Shown: positions 27,118 through 34,831 of the stretch, in pieces
How positions within the stretch are numbered: the stretch's first letter is position 1
Layout of the letters: each line of letters opens with the position of its first letter
Assembly: GCA_948442255.1 (NCBI GenBank)
Contig: CAOJRT010000011.1
Location: 1-44,556 of the forward strand
Source of the DNA: an uncultured Caryophanales bacterium
Lineage (GTDB): Bacteria > Bacillota_I > Bacilli_A > RF39 > UBA660
Direction: 5' to 3'
DNA: 44,556 nt
Made by a program: the position numbers and the translations under genes
Notes under the pieces: model-generated
Databases searched by the model: none
What the model saw: the letters and a program-made list of their open reading frames with translations, nothing else
Told to the model about the DNA's origin: nothing

Positions 27118-27955
27118 AAGTACAATAATAGAAGGTATTACAATTACAAACCCTAGTAAAATAATCATTGATAAACCACTAATTACAAAGTATGATATTG
27201 CTCTTTATTATCAAAAGGTTGCCAATCGCATGCTTCCCTATATAGAAAATAGAATTATGAGTACCGTAAGATGTCCTGCCGGAATAAAAGAGGAATGCTT
27301 TTTTATGAAACATTTCGATACTAAAAATCCAGGAATAGGAAAAATAAAAGTGCCAAGTAAAAAAGGTAACAAAGAAGATTACTATTACATAAAAACAACA
27401 GTAGGTCTTATCTTTGAAGTACAAATGAATAGCTATGAATTCCACGTCTGGGGAAGTAACATAAAATCCTTAAATAAACCCGATATTATGGTTTTTGATT
27501 TAGATCCTGATAAAAATCTTCCTTTAAAGAAGATCAGAGAAGGGGTAAAAGATCTAAAAAATATTTTAGATGAACTTCATTTAAAGTCTTATCTAAAAAC
27601 AAGTGGCGGAAAAGGATATCACGTTGTAGTTCCTATAAAAAAATTAAAAACTTGGAAAAAATTTCGTGAATTTGCCGAAAACATCGCAATAGCAATGGAA
27701 ACAAAATGGCCAAATAAATATACAACTAACATAAGAAAAGAGAAAAGGAAAGGAAAAATCTTTATTGATTGGATTCGCAACACCAAAAGTGCAACCAGTG
27801 TAGCTCCTTATTCAATAAGAGCAAGAAAAGGAGCTAAAGTTTCTATGCCCATTAAATGGAGTGAATTAGATAAAATAAAACCAGATGAAATAACTATGGA
27901 AGAGGCAATAAAAAGAGTCAAAAAAAAAGACCCTTGGGAAGGATTCTTCGATTAA
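27095..27955 (+). CDS. LigD-type polymerase/primase, separate polypeptide
   Basis: A 286-residue archaeo-eukaryotic primase-type polymerase, equal to the polymerase domain of LigD, which fills gaps with ribo- or deoxynucleotides. The catalytic DLDPD is at 135-139, SGGKGYH at 170-176 and the FHVWGSN block at 116-122. Near the C terminus are IFIDWIRNTKSATSVAPYS (about 224) and the RARKGAKVSMPIKW block. The ATG at 27095 follows AAGGA and lies 23 bases inside the previous gene; a TTG start five codons earlier is possible. Last gene of the NHEJ operon. Confidence 0.93.
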   Translation: MKKQEKNKSTIIEGITITNPSKIIIDKPLITKYDIALYYQKVANRMLPYIENRIMSTVRCPAGIKEECFFMKHFDTKNPGIGKIKVPSKKGNKEDYYYIKTTVGLIFEVQMNSYEFHVWGSNIKSLNKPDIMVFDLDPDKNLPLKKIREGVKDLKNILDELHLKSYLKTSGGKGYHVVVPIKKLKTWKKFREFAENIAIAMETKWPNKYTTNIRKEKRKGKIFIDWIRNTKSATSVAPYSIRARKGAKVSMPIKWSELDKIKPDEITMEEAIKRVKKKDPWEGFFD

Positions 27956-27999
27956 TAAATTATTGTAATTAAAATTCTAAAGCAATAAAAAACTGCACG

Positions 28000-29139
28000 T
28001 TATTTTTTTATAATTTCAAACAATATGCTATCTAACAATCTGTTTGTTAAAATGATTTTTAAATAATTTTGCAACAATCCATTTATATAATGTAACATAA
28101 CAGATTCTACGCAAAAATTATAAGTATCTATAAAGGTTTTATCATTATGTAATCGCCATTTATATATTTTTTCGCATATTTCTCCTATACTCTCAAAATT
28201 CCCATGAGCGATTGCTGAACGTAAATCATAAATATATATAAGTAATTTCTCTGTTTCTTTTAAATCCCCTAATGCATTATTTAAATGTAAAATTAATAAA
28301 ATCTTATTACAAAATTGCTTTCTTATAGAATCATCAATATTATAACGCTCACCATTAGGTTTGTGAGCAATTAAAAGTTCTATCATCGAAACAAGAGAAA
28401 CAATTTTCATTTTATCATCATCTAAATGTCTATAAACTTCCAAATTATCAGCAATAAATATAACAAAAGGATCATCCAAACGTTCAATAATAAATTTTTC
28501 ATTTTGCTTTAATTTTGTAAATAAAGACATAAAATCAGTAAAATCATCTAAATTTTCTTTAGTATTCGTATAATTAGGAAACCAACACCAAAAAAGATCT
28601 CCTACAGCTTTAAAATCATTTCCATTTTGAAAAAAATCAAAGCACTCTGGAATTAACAAAGAATGTTCTAACAATCGATTATTTTCTAAAGATATAAACG
28701 TAAGTAAATTAATAAACTTTACTGTTTTCACATAGTTTTTATAATTATTTAATAAATCTTGCCCATCTAACCTAACAATTTCTTCATTAGATAGTATGGT
28801 ATTACCTTCATTTATAACGCCATCTTGAGAGTCAAAACGAACAATCACCCAATTTTTAGCCAAATGGTAATAAATATTTTTATAATGATTATCTTTTTTA
28901 GAAAGTTGAACAGTTTCATTATCTTTATATTTTTCATAAAAAGTATCTTTAACTTTTTCCAATAAAACAGTATCTTTAATTTCAGAAAAAGGAATGAAAG
29001 AAGTATAGGCTTCTCGCAGTATGTTAGCAACTATTTCAATCTCTTTCATTGTTCTCGGATTATCAAAATAAACACCTTTTAAGATATTTTTTCTTTCTAA
29101 TAATGGAAACATACAATAAGTCATAATCATGTTATACAT
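28000..29139 (-). CDS. Putative HEPN-domain protein
   Basis: A 379-residue unknown protein whose C-terminal third resembles Apea-like HEPN domains: helices around IVSLVSMIELLIAHKPN (246-262), a long middle helix and LRSAIAHGNF with the R-x4-H motif (R307, H312). HEPN proteins with this motif are often metal-independent RNases in toxin, abortive infection and other defence systems. The N-terminal 240 residues are not recognised. A GGAGGG site eight bases before the ATG supports the start. It is convergent to the NHEJ operon and opens the accessory region. The domain call is moderate, activity is inference. Confidence 0.6.
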   Translation of the reverse strand: MYNMIMTYCMFPLLERKNILKGVYFDNPRTMKEIEIVANILREAYTSFIPFSEIKDTVLLEKVKDTFYEKYKDNETVQLSKKDNHYKNIYYHLAKNWVIVRFDSQDGVINEGNTILSNEEIVRLDGQDLLNNYKNYVKTVKFINLLTFISLENNRLLEHSLLIPECFDFFQNGNDFKAVGDLFWCWFPNYTNTKENLDDFTDFMSLFTKLKQNEKFIIERLDDPFVIFIADNLEVYRHLDDDKMKIVSLVSMIELLIAHKPNGERYNIDDSIRKQFCNKILLILHLNNALGDLKETEKLLIYIYDLRSAIAHGNFESIGEICEKIYKWRLHNDKTFIDTYNFCVESVMLHYINGLLQNYLKIILTNRLLDSILFEIIKK

Positions 29140-29510
29140 TACTCTTCCCTCCTATTCGTTCATAAGTTATTAAAAACAAAGCAAAATCAAAAGTTTTACC
29201 TTACACATTAGAGTTATTTTTACTAAGAATTTTTCTTTTTCACACATAGCAATCTTTAAAAATATACATCCTTTTACTATTTTTACTGAATCAATAAACT
29301 CCCAAAATCGTTACTACTATCTTCAATTAAAATTTTTCTAAAGCAGGCGTCCTTTACTGACTGGATCCATGTACTTTAGTAACTAACGATATGTAGTATA
29401 ATCTCTCGTTACAGAAAATAATAATACTTCTTAATGATTGTATTTCATAGAAAAAAATCCTTTTTAACAAAATTAAAAAATTTAAGTTAGTCTATAAAAG
29501 CCTTTATAAT
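29140..29510. other. Intergenic stretch without a recognisable gene
   Basis: About 370 bases at the boundary between the HEPN gene and the next leftward unit. All frames are broken by many stops. No tRNA, repeat or complete ORF was seen. It probably holds the promoter of the HEPN gene and remnants of older sequence. Confidence 0.5.
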
Positions 29511-29513
29511 TTC

Positions 29514-29543
29514 AAAAAAGAACCTACTGCTAGGTTTCTTTTT
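29514..29543 (-). terminator. Intrinsic terminator after the 325-residue frame
   Basis: AACCTA-CTGC-TAGGTT flanked by AAAAAAG and CTTTTT; on the minus strand the stem is followed by TTCTTTTTT. Confidence 0.75.
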
Positions 29544-29558
29544 AAAGAATCTCTTTTC

Positions 29559-30536
29559 TCAAAAGTATTCACTTCCAACCCCTCCTAATGGTTTATTAAT
29601 GAATCGCTTTTGCTCGTTAGATACAATTTTATTGCCTTTTTGAATAGTTTTTTCAATTTCCTCTAATCTATTTATGATGACTCTTTGTTTATCAGAATTA
29701 AGTCCCGAAAACCCATTTTTTAAATTTTCTAATCCATACTGATCAATTGTTTCGGTTGAATAAATTTTTAAAATTTCTGGTAAATCATAAGAATTCTGTG
29801 CAAAAGTAAAGAAGGAAGGATCGATATCTCCATCATATGTAATTATATCTCCTGAAGGAGTAAGCCCCGTTACTCTTTTTAAAGTTTGAGCTAAATGCTC
29901 TTCCGTCCACTTCATAATATATAAAGCATCTCTTGGGCCCAAATTCTGAATAAGATTTGCTAAGACACATGTATACATATTGGAATAGCCTTTCATTATA
30001 AATCTCAATTTCTTTTTAAATGAATGACTATAAAACGGCCAACAAAAATAAAAAGCAATAGTATGAAACCACATATCAATAACTTCACTCTCTTTTCTTA
30101 AATTCGAAGAGAAAAGATTAGGAAAAAGTTTATTTCTCATCTTAAAGTAGAAACGCTTTGGGAATTCAAAGACTTCGTGCGGTAAAATATTTGCATATAT
30201 TTCTTTTGGCATATTAGTTTTGCTATCTAAATGCCACCCTTCGTACACTTTTTTAGAATTACAAAAGCTTTCCATTTTTTTTAAACCATAAGAAGAAACT
30301 GGCAAAGAAATATATAACGATTTTGTATCATAAGAACTTATCGCAATCTCCTCTTTAAAAAGAATTCGCAAAGGTAAATTAGCTGACGTAACTAAATCAA
30401 TAGAGTTAATAAAAGAGCCAACAGTTCTCTCTAAGGGATAAGGATTAGCAATAAAGTCTTGTTTAGTAAGATAAGTTTTTTTGTTTTCTGGAATATACTC
30501 AACCAATCGAATGGTTGCAGACCCTTTAAAGAACAA
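29559..30536 (-). CDS. Unknown frame, probably the 3' part of a split gene
   Basis: An unrecognised frame of 325 residues with only a weak TTG start at 30536. The reading frame is open further upstream for 25 codons (VKGFEEGYHTITKINNG...) to a TAA at 30612-30614, which is the stop of the preceding gene. So both frames are in phase and divided by one stop codon. The protein is soluble and rich in aromatics, with YFCWPFYSHSFKKKL near 175-190 and a helical charged segment near 275-310. I think it was once one protein of about 520 residues with the upstream frame. No ribosome site suits an independent start. Confidence 0.5.
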   Translation of the reverse strand: MFFKGSATIRLVEYIPENKKTYLTKQDFIANPYPLERTVGSFINSIDLVTSANLPLRILFKEEIAISSYDTKSLYISLPVSSYGLKKMESFCNSKKVYEGWHLDSKTNMPKEIYANILPHEVFEFPKRFYFKMRNKLFPNLFSSNLRKESEVIDMWFHTIAFYFCWPFYSHSFKKKLRFIMKGYSNMYTCVLANLIQNLGPRDALYIMKWTEEHLAQTLKRVTGLTPSGDIITYDGDIDPSFFTFAQNSYDLPEILKIYSTETIDQYGLENLKNGFSGLNSDKQRVIINRLEEIEKTIQKGNKIVSNEQKRFINKPLGGVGSEYF

Positions 30537-30611
30537 GTGTTCGTGAATAGAACAGGCAACACCATTATTTATTTTGGTTATAGTATGATATCCTTCTTCA
30601 AAACCTTTAAC

Positions 30612-31112
30612 TTATAATAAATATTGTTTAAATAATCCCACTGGCATATCTTTTATTTTTGCCACATCCAACATTTGTAAATACTCATAAGCACATGTAA
30701 CCGATTTATGCTCTACAAAGGAAGGAAGTGAGTCAATTCGACTACCAAAGATACTATTTTTAGCATAATCCAACTCTGAAACATCATGAAGAGAAAACTT
30801 TCCCATCCGATCTACAGTAAGATATAGACAAGGTTTGTCATCTTGATGATAAACTGTAACAACTTGAAAATCATTTGCTTTCTCTTGAAAAGATGAATTC
30901 TCTACAATGAGCCTAGAAACAGCAAAATCGCCTCTTAAATATTCTACTGGATTTTGTTTAGAAGAAATAAATCTTTGCACTCTAATATTACTACACTCCC
31001 CAAGATTATAAGCGTTAACCAGACGAGTAGTTAACTCTCCTATACAATTTGTATCAACAGTACTCATATAATAGTGTTTATTTTTTTTATATACATTTAT
31101 CAATAAAATCAT
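30612..31112 (-). CDS. Unknown frame, probably the 5' part of a split gene
   Basis: A 166-residue frame with a proper start (AAGGAG before ATG) and an extended -10 promoter upstream. The product begins hydrophobic (MILLINVYKKNKHYY) and is otherwise soluble, with DDKPCLYLTVDRMGKFSLHD near 112-131. It ends ...GLFKQYLL-TAA, and the same frame then continues through 29559. It may be the truncated N-terminal part of a larger protein. Family unknown. Confidence 0.55.
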   Translation of the reverse strand: MILLINVYKKNKHYYMSTVDTNCIGELTTRLVNAYNLGECSNIRVQRFISSKQNPVEYLRGDFAVSRLIVENSSFQEKANDFQVVTVYHQDDKPCLYLTVDRMGKFSLHDVSELDYAKNSIFGSRIDSLPSFVEHKSVTCAYEYLQMLDVAKIKDMPVGLFKQYLL

Positions 31113-31160
31113 AATTTCTCCTTAGCGTTCACATTGAGCAAATAATCATATATTAAAAAT

Positions 31161-31169
31161 ATTATAACA
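31161..31169 (-). promoter_or_regulatory. Extended -10 promoter
   Basis: On the minus strand TGTTATAAT is an extended -10 element about 50 bases before the ATG at 31112. No good -35 is visible, as is common with extended -10 promoters. Confidence 0.4.
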
Positions 31170-31322
31170 CATTTGACCGAAATACTCACGACTTATTTAA
31201 TGCAAATAGAAATAGTAGATTTACAATTTAAGAAGAATAGTTTACCTTGATTCACTCCTTCGTTTACTCAATTCTTAAAAACAAAACATTTTAATACCAG
31301 TAAGTATTTTTTATAGTGTAAA

Positions 31323-31436
31323 GATTGAATAACACTTTCATGATAGAAACTTTATCTATAAAAGAAGTACATTATCCAATTAATTCATAAGAAAAAGAAA
31401 TGTATTATTCAATCACACTTTCTGTAATGAATTAAT
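31323..31436. repeat. Interleaved inverted repeats
   Basis: GATTGAATAA (31323-31332) pairs with TTATTCAATC (31405-31414), and ATTAATTCAT (31379-31388) pairs with ATGAATTAAT (31427-31436). The order A-B-A'-B' is interleaved. ACACTTTC follows both copies of the first repeat. The surrounding stretch 31113-31485 holds no gene I can support. Confidence 0.45.
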
Positions 31437-31485
31437 ACACTTTTATAGTACAAAAAAAAATATTTCAGTCCCTTAATTACAATTC

Positions 31486-32021
31486 CTATTCATTAGTTTC
31501 ATAATAATATGAAGTCTCTATTCCTTTAAAAAAGCTCTCCAAGCTTAAATCATCTGTTAAATTATTTTCGATTAAAGTTTTAATTTACAATGTGTTTATA
31601 GGACTTCTCTCCATCGCTTGTAAATAGAGTTTCTTATCAATATTTTCCCAATTAACAATTCTATTTAAATTCTTCTTTAATATTAAATCTAACCAAATTC
31701 TTGTACTGCGCCCATTTCCTCTAAAAACGGATGAGCGATATTCATTTCAACATACTTATCGATAATATCATCTAAAGTTGTTTCTTTCATAGTTTCAATT
31801 TTATTTAACATATCTTCTAAATACAAGGAGTTTCCAAATCTAAAATTTCCTTTAGAAATATTTTCTTTTCTAATAATACCAGCAAAATCATATAAACTAT
31901 CAAATAAATATTTATGAATTTGTTGTAATCCTTTTGTAGTACCAATTTCAACATTATCAATCGCACCACTCGAAAATAATTTTTTTACTTTTTCTAAGCT
32001 TTTTTTATCTATTTCATTCAT
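31486..32021 (-). pseudogene. fic: Broken Fic-family gene
   Basis: A Fic/Doc-family AMP-transferase gene with two lesions. The start [16 protein letters not shown] (ATG 32021) follows AAAGGAG, and the family core [21 protein letters not shown] and [16 protein letters not shown] are intact. At the active site HPFxEGNGR a one-base deletion near 31719 turns [14 protein letters not shown] into [14 protein letters not shown] and a stop. The other frame continues as [20 protein letters not shown] ... MERSPINTL, then has GAA-to-TAA nonsense at 31585-31587 and runs on to 31486. The intact product would be about 178 residues. It is a dead toxin-type gene. The first ATG in the frame (32105) is not the real start. 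Confidence 0.85.
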
Positions 32022-32122
32022 ATCATACACTCCTTTCCATTTATAATCACAAATTTTTTTAATGTGCTTATATTCTACCACAAAATTGCTATTCCTACAA
32101 TACAAGCAACTTTCTTTTAATA

Positions 32123-32305
32123 CTACGATAACTCTTTCTTAATCCTTTTAAGTAAGGCATCAATTTGCTTTATCGTGATAGGCATTGTATGATTATAAAG
32201 AAATAAATTTTTCCTATTAAAATAGATTAGTATTAACTTTAGTAACATCTAATTTATGAGGTTCTATAATACTAATATTAATACTTACTATATAAAGAAT
32301 TCTCC
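32123..32305 (-). pseudogene. Partial, decayed copy of the 101-residue gene
   Basis: This stretch resembles the last two thirds of the gene at 33617-33922. It shares translated blocks RILYI, NISIIEPHKLDVT, and after a frameshift [26 protein letters not shown]. The first third is missing; the copy ends against the IS200-like element. It is therefore a duplicated fragment without coding capacity. Confidence 0.75.
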
Positions 32306-32935
32306 TTTTTTTATTACGACCTGTAAGGTCATCTTACTGGCAGCACTATATAGTGCTCCGAATTGCCTATCGCATGCACTACTTTTACTACTTGCTATTT
32401 AAATTGCTTAAATTGTTTTATTTTCTTTCCAGTAAATGAATCTATATACTCTTGAATTACTTTTGTATTTTTTCCTACTGTATCTACATAAAATCTTCTC
32501 CACCAAAATTGCCTTTGACCATACTTGTATTACATTTCTGCATGTCTAGCAAATATCAGTAAAGTACTTTTCTCTTTTAACTATCCTAAAACTCCTGATT
32601 CACTATCTTTTAGTGGTATTCTAATTAAAATATGAGCATAATCCACACAAAGTTCTGCTTCTATTATCTATTCCTTCTCTGTCACATAACATACGTAATA
32701 TTTTTCCTATATCAGCTCTTAATTGATTATATATTACTTTTCTTCTGAATTTCGGCGTCCATACTACATGGTATTTACAATTTCACTTCGTATGTACTTA
32801 ACTATTCACGTCCATTCAGGACACCTCCTTTGATTTTTTATGCATTCGATAAACAGCATTATACTATCAAAGGAGCTTTTTCTTTGTAAAGCTTAAACAT
32901 TAATGCCCCCTGTATAACTGGGGATTTACACAAGA
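32306..32935 (-). mobile_element. Decayed IS200/IS605-type insertion sequence
   Basis: A single dead tnpA lies in an element without inverted-repeat ends, as in IS200. The flanks hold small hairpins: a GCACTATATAGTGC palindrome near 32343-32357 and a CCCCTGTATAACTGGGG stem near 32906-32923. Both outer ends are my estimate from where the neighbouring gene fragments stop. Confidence 0.6.
32395..32815 (-). pseudogene. tnpA: Dead IS200-type transposase TnpA (Y1 family)
   Basis: From a start with AAAGGAGGTG (ATG 32815) the three frames together give MDVNS-stop, then NCKYHVVWTPKFRRKVIYNQ, LRADIGKILRMLCDREGI, EAELCVDYAHILIRIP, FWWRRFYVDTVGKNTKVIQEY and FTGKKIKQF. These are the TnpA Y1 transposase blocks with catalytic Tyr in the YVDTVGKN region; the HUH motif has lost one His (expected CVDHAH or similar, here CVDYAH). 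At least four in-frame stops and one frameshift make it non-functional. Confidence 0.9.
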
Positions 32936-32955
32936 AAAAATAGACATATTGTCTA

Positions 32956-33150
32956 TTAAATCTTATAAAGTTTTTTATGGTACTTTTTAAAGTAGTAGAT
33001 TAATCCAATTAATAGTATAGCTAAAATTAAAATATATTTTGCACACGCACCTGTATCAGGATTTTCTATTATTTGTTCTTTATAATAGTAATTAACAAGT
33101 GTATTACCAAGTATAATTCCATTTGCATCATCTCTATCATAGGTTCAGAT
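32956..33150 (-). pseudogene. 3' end of a wall-anchored surface protein (NPDTG sorting signal)
   Basis: About 62 codons in one open frame end at TAA 32956. The translation has NPDTG, then a hydrophobic helix (YILILAILLIGLIYYF) and a basic tail (KKYHKKLYKI): a complete sortase sorting signal of NPxTG type. Upstream the frame hits a stop where the IS3-type fragment begins, so only the last 60 residues of a larger cell-surface protein remain. No start codon is available. Confidence 0.75.
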
Positions 33151-33549
33151 GTAAAACCATTTTATCATGGTGTAAGTATGACTAACCATAAAAAAGCTTT
33201 AGATGATATGTTAAATAATAAAATAAAAAGAGGATATAAAAGTCAAGAAACAATTTTTCACAGTGATCAAGGCACAATATATTCCTCAGTGGCATTTAAC
33301 AATGCACATAAAGATTATAACATAACTAGGTCTATGTCGAAAATAGGAACACCAACAAATAATCCAATAATAGAATCTAAAAATGGTTGGTTAAAGAAAG
33401 AAATGAATATTGACTTTAACCAAGATGATTATGAGACTGTTGAGGACTATATCAATGCAATTATATATGATCACAATTATTTGAGACCTAGTTATGCTTT
33501 AAACTATAAAACCCCAATCGAATATAGAACTCAATTAGAGTATAGTTAA
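33142..33549 (+). pseudogene. IS3-family transposase fragment (OrfB C terminus)
   Basis: The frame encodes the second half of an rve integrase core: GSDVKPFYHG, FHSDQGTIYSS with the second catalytic Asp, PIIESKNGWLKKEM with the catalytic Glu, and a C-terminal YNAIIYDHNYLRP-like block. The first catalytic Asp and the whole N-terminal part with its HTH are missing. The 33073 ATG lies in unrelated sequence. IS-end-like sequence (TGTCTATTTTTTATTGACAA) follows the stop. Confidence 0.85.
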
Positions 33550-33616
33550 AATATCTTTTTACTGTCTATTTTTTATTGACAAGTTCATTTCACACCTTTA
33601 ATTATTACTTTATAAT

Positions 33617-33922
33617 CTAATTATTCGCACTAGATAGCTCTTTCTTAATGCTTTTAAGTAGTGTATCAAATTGCTTTATCGTGATAGGCATTGTTCTATT
33701 ATATAAAAACATATTTTTCCTATCAAAATAAATTAGTATTAGTTTCTTACTCTTTATAGTAACATCTACTTTATGTGGCTCTATAAAACTAATATTAGTA
33801 CCACCTATATAAAGTATTCTTCCTTGCCTAAACTCACACTTAGCATTATTAAAACTACACGTAGTTCGTATCCTTTTTTCTAATTCTTCTGATTTTATAA
33901 ATTTTTCACTAAAAATCTCCAT
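33617..33922 (-). CDS. Unknown 101-residue protein
   Basis: A small soluble protein with no known family. Its C-terminal half is basic and contains FIEPHKVDVTIKSKKLILIYF and TMPITIKQFDTLLKSIKKEL. A decayed partial copy lies at 32123-32305, so the gene was duplicated locally and this is the intact version. There is no clear ribosome site beyond weak purines. It stands between the IS3-type fragment and tRNA-Trp. Confidence 0.55.
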   Translation of the reverse strand: MEIFSEKFIKSEELEKRIRTTCSFNNAKCEFRQGRILYIGGTNISFIEPHKVDVTIKSKKLILIYFDRKNMFLYNRTMPITIKQFDTLLKSIKKELSSANN

Positions 33923-34024
33923 TTTTTACACCATTTTTTAGTAAAAACAAAAACCATGGATTTTCCTTTTATTTCCACGGCTTTTTACGTATTCTAACTC
34001 CACTTTTTGGAGTGTATTTGCATT

Positions 34025-34098
34025 TGGCAGGGGATGAGAGAATCGAACTCCCAACAGTGGTTTTGGAGACCATTATTATACCATTTAACTAATCCCCT
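34025..34098 (-). tRNA. tRNA-Trp (anticodon CCA)
   Basis: The minus strand gives a 74-base cloverleaf: acceptor AGGGGAT / ATCCCCT, anticodon loop CTCCAAA (anticodon CCA), T-arm GGGAG-TTCGATT-CTCTC, discriminator G and an encoded 3' CCA. The A-C pair at the base of the anticodon stem is slightly irregular. It reads UGG, which agrees with the standard code. Confidence 0.93.
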
Positions 34099-34199
34099 AA
34101 ATAAAGTAAGCAACTCTATTATAACATATTTTTCTCTCTTGTAAAGAATTTAAGTAAGGAAAAATAACTACTTGCATAATATATAATAGGTGAATTATT

Positions 34200-34622
34200 A
34201 TGATAGTAAACTATTCCACAAAAGAATTAGAATTACTTGCTAGAATTATGAGGGCAGAAGCATTAAACGAGGGAAATCTAGGAATGCTAATGGTTGGGAA
34301 TGTCGTTGTAAATAGAACTATAGCAGATTGTTTGACATTCAAAAATATAAGAACAATAACGGATGCAATATATCAAAAAAACCAGTTTGTTGGTACAACA
34401 AGTTCTTTGTTCCAATCAAGTCCTACTACAAACGAAAAAAACTTAGCTAAAAGAGTGCTCATCGGGGAATATTATCATCCAGCTACTAATGCACTGTGGT
34501 TTTATGCTCCTCCATCAGGAACAAATTGTAAGTCTACCTGGTATGACCAACGTTTAGCAGGAAGTTATAAAGGCCACTGTTTTTATGAACCAAACGAAGG
34601 AGAATGCAAAGAAATTCATTAA
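34200..34622 (+). CDS. SleB/CwlJ-like cell wall hydrolase
   Basis: A 140-residue protein that matches the Hydrolase_2 (SleB/CwlJ) fold, whose members cleave peptidoglycan in spore cortex or wall turnover. The catalytic Glu is in LARIMRAEAL (Glu20), followed by GMLMVGNVVVNRTIAD and the C-terminal block ATNALWFYAPPSGTNC. No signal peptide or binding domain is seen, so export or release mode is unclear. AGGTGA precedes the ATG, and a strong terminator follows. Confidence 0.85.
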   Translation: MIVNYSTKELELLARIMRAEALNEGNLGMLMVGNVVVNRTIADCLTFKNIRTITDAIYQKNQFVGTTSSLFQSSPTTNEKNLAKRVLIGEYYHPATNALWFYAPPSGTNCKSTWYDQRLAGSYKGHCFYEPNEGECKEIH

Positions 34623-34625
34623 AAA

Positions 34626-34648
34626 CGCTCTAAGAAAAGAGCGCTTTT
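34626..34648 (+). terminator. Intrinsic terminator of the SleB-like gene
   Basis: CGCTCT-AAGAAA-AGAGCG followed by CTTTTT. Confidence 0.88.
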
Positions 34649-34775
34649 TATTTAACAAAAATCTCATAAAAATGTTAAAGTCATTCTAAAAAATTATTAG
34701 AAAATCAAAAATTTTTTTGAATTTAATACCAAAATGACAAAACCTTCTTTTATGAAAAAGACATTTTTTATAGTA

Positions 34776-34807
34776 ATTAAAAAGCTGAATTAATTTAACA
34801 ATTCAAC
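34776..34807 (-). terminator. Intrinsic terminator after the LysM gene
   Basis: On the minus strand GTTGAATT pairs with AATTCAGC (one G-U) and is followed by TTTTTAATT. Confidence 0.6.
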
Positions 34808-34831
34808 TTTATATTTAAAATTTATTTTATT

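Noticed and set aside
29140..29510. Decayed gene in the gap left of 29510
   Set aside because: Some short stretches look coding-like in the leftward frames, but I could not join them or match them to a family.
31323..31436. CRISPR-like repeats
   Set aside because: Repeat units are short, inverted and not regularly spaced. No direct repeat array was found anywhere in the window.
32395..32815. UGA read as Trp (genetic code 4), suggested by TGA at an expected Trp in the transposase remnant
   Set aside because: The same remnant has TAA and TAG lesions and a frameshift. Core genes are full length with UGG for Trp, and the tRNA-Trp here has anticodon CCA.
34025..34098. tRNA-Trp as integration site of an element
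   Set aside because: No second copy of the tRNA 3' end was noticed nearby, and the recombinase present is of the serine type, which seldom uses tRNA genes.
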